From Clostridium sp. UBA6758 (GTDB taxonomy: Bacteria; Bacillota; Clostridia; Clostridiales; Clostridiaceae), in NCBI GenBank assembly GCA_002453475.1, contig DKGY01000050.1, positions 13,739 through 21,917 on the forward strand: a DNA stretch of 8,179 nucleotides, written 5' to 3'. The position numbers and the translations under genes are program-made. Position 1 is the first letter of the stretch. The number at the start of each line of letters is the position of its first letter. Positions 6,241 to 8,179 of this stretch are shown here, piece by piece. The notes under the pieces are model-generated. The model saw only the letters and a program-made list of their open reading frames with translations, had not been told where the DNA came from and made no database searches.

Positions 6241-6249
6241 TGATATAAT
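6241..6249 (+). promoter_or_regulatory. Extended -10 promoter of the two-component remnant
   Basis: TGATATAAT gives a perfect TATAAT at 6244-6249 with the extended TGn. No good -35 is visible 16-18 bp upstream. It lies 38 bases before the ATG at 6287, a suitable distance for the response-regulator transcript. The region 6105-6240 otherwise shows nothing I recognise. Confidence 0.45.
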
Positions 6250-6286
6250 TATATTTATAAATTAGTATGAATGGAAAATTTATTCT

Positions 6287-6544
6287 ATGAATAACTACAA
6301 TATACTTATCATAGATTACTAACGAGAGGTTGTTGAGTTTATGGAAATATATCTAAAGAATGAAGGGTATAATGTTTTTAGTGCAGAGAAAATATTTGAA
6401 ATTGTATGGGAAGAAAAATATTTTGAGTCTAACAATACAGTAATGGTACCTATGTGGAGATTGAGAGAAAAAATAGAAGAAGACCCTAAAAATCCAGAAT
6501 TCATTGAAATGGTTTGGGGGGGAGGATATAAAATTGAAAAATAA
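6287..6544 (+). pseudogene. VanR/OmpR-type response regulator with nonsense mutation and large in-frame deletion
   Basis: The original ATG is at 6287. The frame reads MNNYNILIIDY, then TAA at 6320-6322, then REVVEFMEIYLKNEGYNVF. Family members read ILIVDDEREIVEFIEIYLKNEGYNV here, so the second Asp has become Tyr and the Glu codon has become TAA, destroying the acidic phosphorylation pocket. After NVF the frame jumps directly to SAEKIFEIVWEEKYFESN, the winged-helix DNA-binding domain. About 110-130 codons are therefore missing, including the phosphorylated Asp, but the frame is kept. The DNA-binding part is also altered: VMVPMWRLREKIEED where the family has VxVHIRRLREKIEED, and WGGGYKIEK instead of WGVGYKIEK. 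An apparent 67-residue product could start at ATG 6341, but it has no good ribosome binding site. The C-terminus overlaps the kinase start, as in intact operons. Confidence 0.85.
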
Positions 6545-6964
6545 ATTTAATACAATAAGTTTTAAACTTATATTTTCATTCTTCATAAGTATTTTGTTGT
6601 CTTGTCTGAGTATTTTCTTTCTAGGTATTTTCTTTCTAGCTATTTTATCTTTAGTGGTTTCAAGTAATAAAACCATTGCAAATTTTTTCTATGAACATAT
6701 TATCAGTTTTATCGTATTATTTTTTACATTATTTATTGCTCTTATTATTATATTCTTCCTTATAATTATAAGAGAAAAAAAGTATTATATTGAAGATATT
6801 ACAGATACTATAGAACATGTTTCCAAAAATAATCTTGACATAAATATTACTGTTAAGGGCGAGGATAAACTGGGGAGAATAGCATCTAGCATAAATTTTA
6901 TGTCACATAGATTAAGGCATTGATAAAAGAAGGAAGAAGCAGTGAAGAACGAAAGAATGTTTGA
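6534..6964 (+). pseudogene. Sensor histidine kinase (VanS-like), truncated and frameshifted
   Basis: TTG at 6534 follows GGAGG (6521-6525) by 8 bases and overlaps the response-regulator end by 11 bases, the usual coupled arrangement. The 129-residue frame starts MKNKFNTISFKLIF and has two hydrophobic segments, about 8-42 and 54-80, with a short outside loop between them. A HAMP-like helix follows (REKKYYIEDITDTIEHVS, then GEDKLGRIASSINFM). It stops at TGA 6921-6923. One base off, the frame continues LIKEGRSSEERKNV from 6920 to a second stop at 6962-6964. This is what the linker before the phosphorylated-His helix looks like, so loss of one T near 6920 explains the stop. No H-box (SHDLRTPL), N-box or G-boxes occur downstream, so the catalytic core is deleted. 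It cannot signal. Confidence 0.8.
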
Positions 6965-7141
6965 TAATATTATTAATTATGATAGGACATGCCATGCTGA
7001 AGATGATAATCTCATAAGTTGTAGTTATTAAAAAGTTTTATTTTAAAAAATCCTAAGTAAAAAAGTCTACGTTATATATGATGCGGTGAATGGTATATAT
7101 TGAGAACCAAAATTAAAAGAAATTAGTAAGATATTAAAAAC
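6965..7141. other. Intergenic region after the kinase remnant
   Basis: Short frames only. A plus frame that is open after the first kinase stop pair reads FDNIINYDRTCHAEDDNLIS up to about 7030 but matches no kinase motif I know. No RNA gene, repeat or promoter with both boxes is evident. Confidence 0.35.
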
Positions 7142-7186
7142 AAGCCAATGATATTAATAAGTATCATTGGCTTATGTTATAATTTT
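7142..7186. terminator. Hairpin with weak U-tract, possible terminator of the kinase operon
   Basis: A perfect 12-bp stem (7142-7153 with 7162-7173) with an 8-base loop. The plus-strand tail is only ATGTTATAATTTT, a weak U-tract. On the minus strand the hairpin is followed by GTTTTTAAT, slightly better. It may be the old terminator of the two-component operon, and the Rpn remnant begins immediately after it. Confidence 0.5.
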
Positions 7187-7319
7187 CTTAAGTAATGATA
7201 AGAAATTTCACAGTAGTTATCATTTATATTAAGATATGACTAAGAGATTATTAAGTGATATTGTTGAAATTCATTTTATAGAACTTAAGAAATTTGAGGA
7301 ATTAGATAAAGACTATAAT
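7182..7319 (+). pseudogene. Rpn-family (PD-(D/E)XK) nuclease/transposase remnant
   Basis: One frame reads IFLSNDKKFHSSYHLY, then TAA at 7230-7232, then DMTKRLLSDIVEIHFIELKK. Rpn-family proteins carry a segment of the form YHSIYHLREDETNKVLTDVLEVHFLEL in the second half of the protein, so the TAA replaces the Glu codon between HLY and D. The nuclease core (the PD-(D/E)XK residues) and the whole N-terminus are absent, and the left edge abuts the hairpin at 7142-7173. From ATG 7236 the fragment stays in frame with the HAD phosphatase, so a naive start gives a 241-residue fusion. Rpn proteins are mobile-element-type nucleases that promote recombination. This copy is dead. The right boundary is uncertain. 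Confidence 0.7.
7245..7280 (+). repeat. Rpn-related repeat copy 2 (partner at 724-759)
   Basis: This 36-bp segment inside the Rpn remnant is 32/36 identical to 724-759 in the same orientation, with a 17-bp exact core. It encodes RLLSDIVEIHFI. Confidence 0.5.
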
Positions 7320-7358
7320 TGTGAAATAAAATCAAATAGATATTATATGGGGGACAGA

Positions 7359-7961
7359 ATGATTAAAAATGTTGTATTTGATATAGGAAATGTTTTATTA
7401 AAATTCGAGCCTAAAACTTATCTCATTAAAAAATTTACTTATGAGGATAAGGTTGAAAGAATACTAGATTTAGTATTTAAGAGTGATGAATGGTTAATGC
7501 TTGATAAAGGAACTATTACTGAAACTGAGGCAATAAAGGTACTTAGTGAAAGGCATGTTTTATATAGTGAAGATATAAAAGATGCTTTCAATGGGTGGTA
7601 TGATATATTAATACCAATACAAGATACTATAGATATTTTGAAACAATTAAAAGAGAAAGGCATTAACACTTATTATTTATCCAACTTTCATCAGCTAGCT
7701 TTTGAGCACGTAATAAAGAAGAATGAGTTTTTTAAACTATTTCAAGGTGGCATAGTTTCTTATAAAGAAAAGTTATTAAAACCTGAAAAAGAAATATACA
7801 TGAGATTACTAGAAGAATATAATTTGAAATCGGAAGAAACTATTTTTATTGATGATACATTAGCTAATGTACAGGGTGCAGAGGTTGTTGGAATTAACAC
7901 AATACACTTTAAAGATTCGCAAGAGTTAATGGCTAAACTTAATGAATTATTAATACTGTAG
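7359..7961 (+). CDS. HAD-superfamily (subfamily IA-type) phosphatase
   Basis: The preferred start is ATG 7359, 4-5 bases after GGGGGA (7349-7354), giving 200 residues that begin exactly at the family's N-terminus, MIKNVVFDIGN. The longer frame from ATG 7236 adds 41 residues that belong mainly to an Rpn remnant. The four HAD motifs are present: motif I FDIGNVL with nucleophile Asp8 (the DxGN variant, as in YihX-like sugar-phosphate phosphatases), motif II YLSNF (Ser108, Asn109), motif III Lys141 in LKPEKEIY, and motif IV FIDDT (Asp165, Asp166). Residues about 15-85 form the helical cap that sets specificity. It should be a soluble Mg-dependent phosphatase acting on a small phosphorylated metabolite; the substrate cannot be told. 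It appears monocistronic. Length and motifs look intact. Confidence 0.88.
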   Translation: MIKNVVFDIGNVLLKFEPKTYLIKKFTYEDKVERILDLVFKSDEWLMLDKGTITETEAIKVLSERHVLYSEDIKDAFNGWYDILIPIQDTIDILKQLKEKGINTYYLSNFHQLAFEHVIKKNEFFKLFQGGIVSYKEKLLKPEKEIYMRLLEEYNLKSEETIFIDDTLANVQGAEVVGINTIHFKDSQELMAKLNELLIL

Positions 7962-7972
7962 ATGAAATTCTT

Positions 7973-8008
7973 CTATTGCAAATTCAAGTTGCGGATTTGC
8001 AATTGTAG
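7973..8008. other. Hairpin downstream of the HAD gene without a U-tract
   Basis: ATTGCAAAT (7975-7983) and ATTTGCAAT (7995-8003) pair perfectly. With one G-U and one G-C added inside, the stem is 11 bp around a 7-base loop. No T-run follows, so it is not a standard rho-independent terminator. It may be a weak terminator, an mRNA-stabilising end or a dyad for a DNA-binding protein. Confidence 0.4.
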
Positions 8009-8023
8009 ATTGGTGTTATTTTG

Positions 8024-8048
8024 GTGTAAAACCTATTATAATTTACAC
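8024..8048 (+). promoter_or_regulatory. -10 box inside a 25-bp dyad, candidate operator
   Basis: GTGTAAA (8024-8030) and TTTACAC (8042-8048) are perfect 7-bp inverted arms with 11 bp between them. A perfect TATAAT (8037-8042) sits in the right half of the dyad, 36 bases before the ATG at 8078. No good -35 is visible at 16-18 bp. A repressor on the dyad would block this promoter. Autoregulation by the downstream gene product is plausible but inferred. Confidence 0.45.
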
Positions 8049-8077
8049 ATAATAACAAAGAAGAGAGGTAGAAAGTC

Positions 8078-8179
8078 ATGAGTTTTGCAGATAATTTAAA
8101 ATCAAAAGAGAAAAAAAAAAAAAAAAAAAAAACAAAAAGAAAAAAAAAAAAAAAAAATAAAAGAAAAAAAAAAAAAAAA
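8078..8179 (+). CDS. Start of an unidentified gene running into a poly-A tract, 3' partial and unreliable
   Basis: GAGAGG (8063-8068) lies 9 bases before ATG 8078, and the first eleven codons read MSFADNLKSKE. I recall MSF(A/S)DNLKxxRKEK as a start of some clostridial XRE-family helix-turn-helix regulators, which would suit the dyad at its promoter, but eleven residues cannot settle it. From 8111 on, 65 of 69 bases are A, which translates as almost pure lysine. I do not believe this part of the frame. The start codon and its ribosome binding site look real. Confidence 0.35.
   Translation, partial: MSFADNLKSKEKKKKKKKTKRKKKKKNKRKKKKK
8111..8179. other. Near-pure poly-A tract at the window end
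   Basis: Only four of 69 bases are not A (C8133, G8139, T8158, G8163). No natural clostridial gene sequence looks like this. A low-quality read end or contig-edge artefact is more likely than biology. Confidence 0.7.

Noticed and set aside
6319..6676. Two minus-strand frames over the response-regulator and kinase remnants
   Set aside because: They are antisense readings of sequence whose plus-strand homology is clear.
7142..7173. Inverted repeat considered as the terminal repeat of an insertion sequence
   Set aside because: The two arms form one tight hairpin with an 8-base loop; no second copy at the far end of the Rpn remnant, no target duplication and no transposase frame fit an element.
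7439..7669. Minus-strand 76-codon frame within the HAD gene
   Set aside because: It is antisense to an intact, motif-complete gene.
8078..8179. Lysine-rich DNA-binding protein
   Set aside because: The lysines come from a near-pure A tract at the window edge, which looks like an artefact rather than coding sequence.
1..8179. CRISPR array, tRNA or rRNA genes, known riboswitches
   Set aside because: I found no regularly spaced repeats, cloverleaf-like sequence, rRNA signature or conserved riboswitch core by reading both strands; a covariance-model search would be needed to exclude weak cases.

Overview
The window is very AT-rich and looks like the chromosome of an anaerobic, endospore-forming Firmicute, most likely Clostridium sensu lato. 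The reasons are A/T-ending codons throughout, G-rich Shine-Dalgarno sites with some TTG starts, long A+T intergenic stretches, a SleC/SpoIID-type spore-cortex hydrolase, and several protein families best known from Clostridium. I saw no rRNA, tRNA, CRISPR array or intact insertion sequence.

Left part (1-1081): the 3' end of a DUF1835/DUF3658 gene, cut by the window edge. Its stop overlaps a short stretch related to an Rpn-type nuclease/transposase. Next comes a frameshifted C-terminal scrap of a methyl-accepting chemotaxis protein that still has a perfect rho-independent terminator.

Middle part (1082-4080): on the minus strand, a large SleC-like cortex-lytic protein with a SpoIID-type catalytic region and four peptidoglycan-binding modules, preceded by an 11-bp direct repeat and a possible sigma-K-like -10. 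A short intergenic region then carries two tiny plus-strand reading frames and a hairpin that can act as a terminator on both strands. Last is a minus-strand gene for a small three-helix membrane protein.

Right-centre part (4018-6104): a good sigma-A promoter, a possible 42-residue small ORF whose ribosome binding site is followed by ATT rather than ATG, and a membrane-anchored polysaccharide deacetylase with a C-terminal carbohydrate-binding-like beta-sandwich, initiated at TTG. Just after it lies a 22-codon stub of a GNAT-type acetyltransferase gene and a terminator.

Right part (6105-8179): a decayed two-component system. The VanR/OmpR-type response regulator has a nonsense mutation in its acidic pocket plus a large in-frame deletion. 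The sensor kinase is frameshifted and lacks its catalytic core. These are followed by a degraded Rpn nuclease/transposase fragment fused in frame to an intact HAD-family phosphatase. The window ends with a promoter/dyad and the start of a gene that runs into a nearly pure poly-A tract, probably a sequence artefact.

The intact genes (cortex hydrolase, deacetylase, HAD phosphatase, membrane protein) do not form one pathway. The two largest both act on cell-surface or spore glycans. What distinguishes the window is decay: at least five gene families are present only as frameshifted, deleted or truncated remnants in about 8 kb, several keeping their original start site or terminator. I found no convincing new multi-gene system. 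The items most worth a second look are the ATT-start small ORF, the duplicated Rpn-derived fragment, the response-regulator deletion scar and the multi-module SleC relative.
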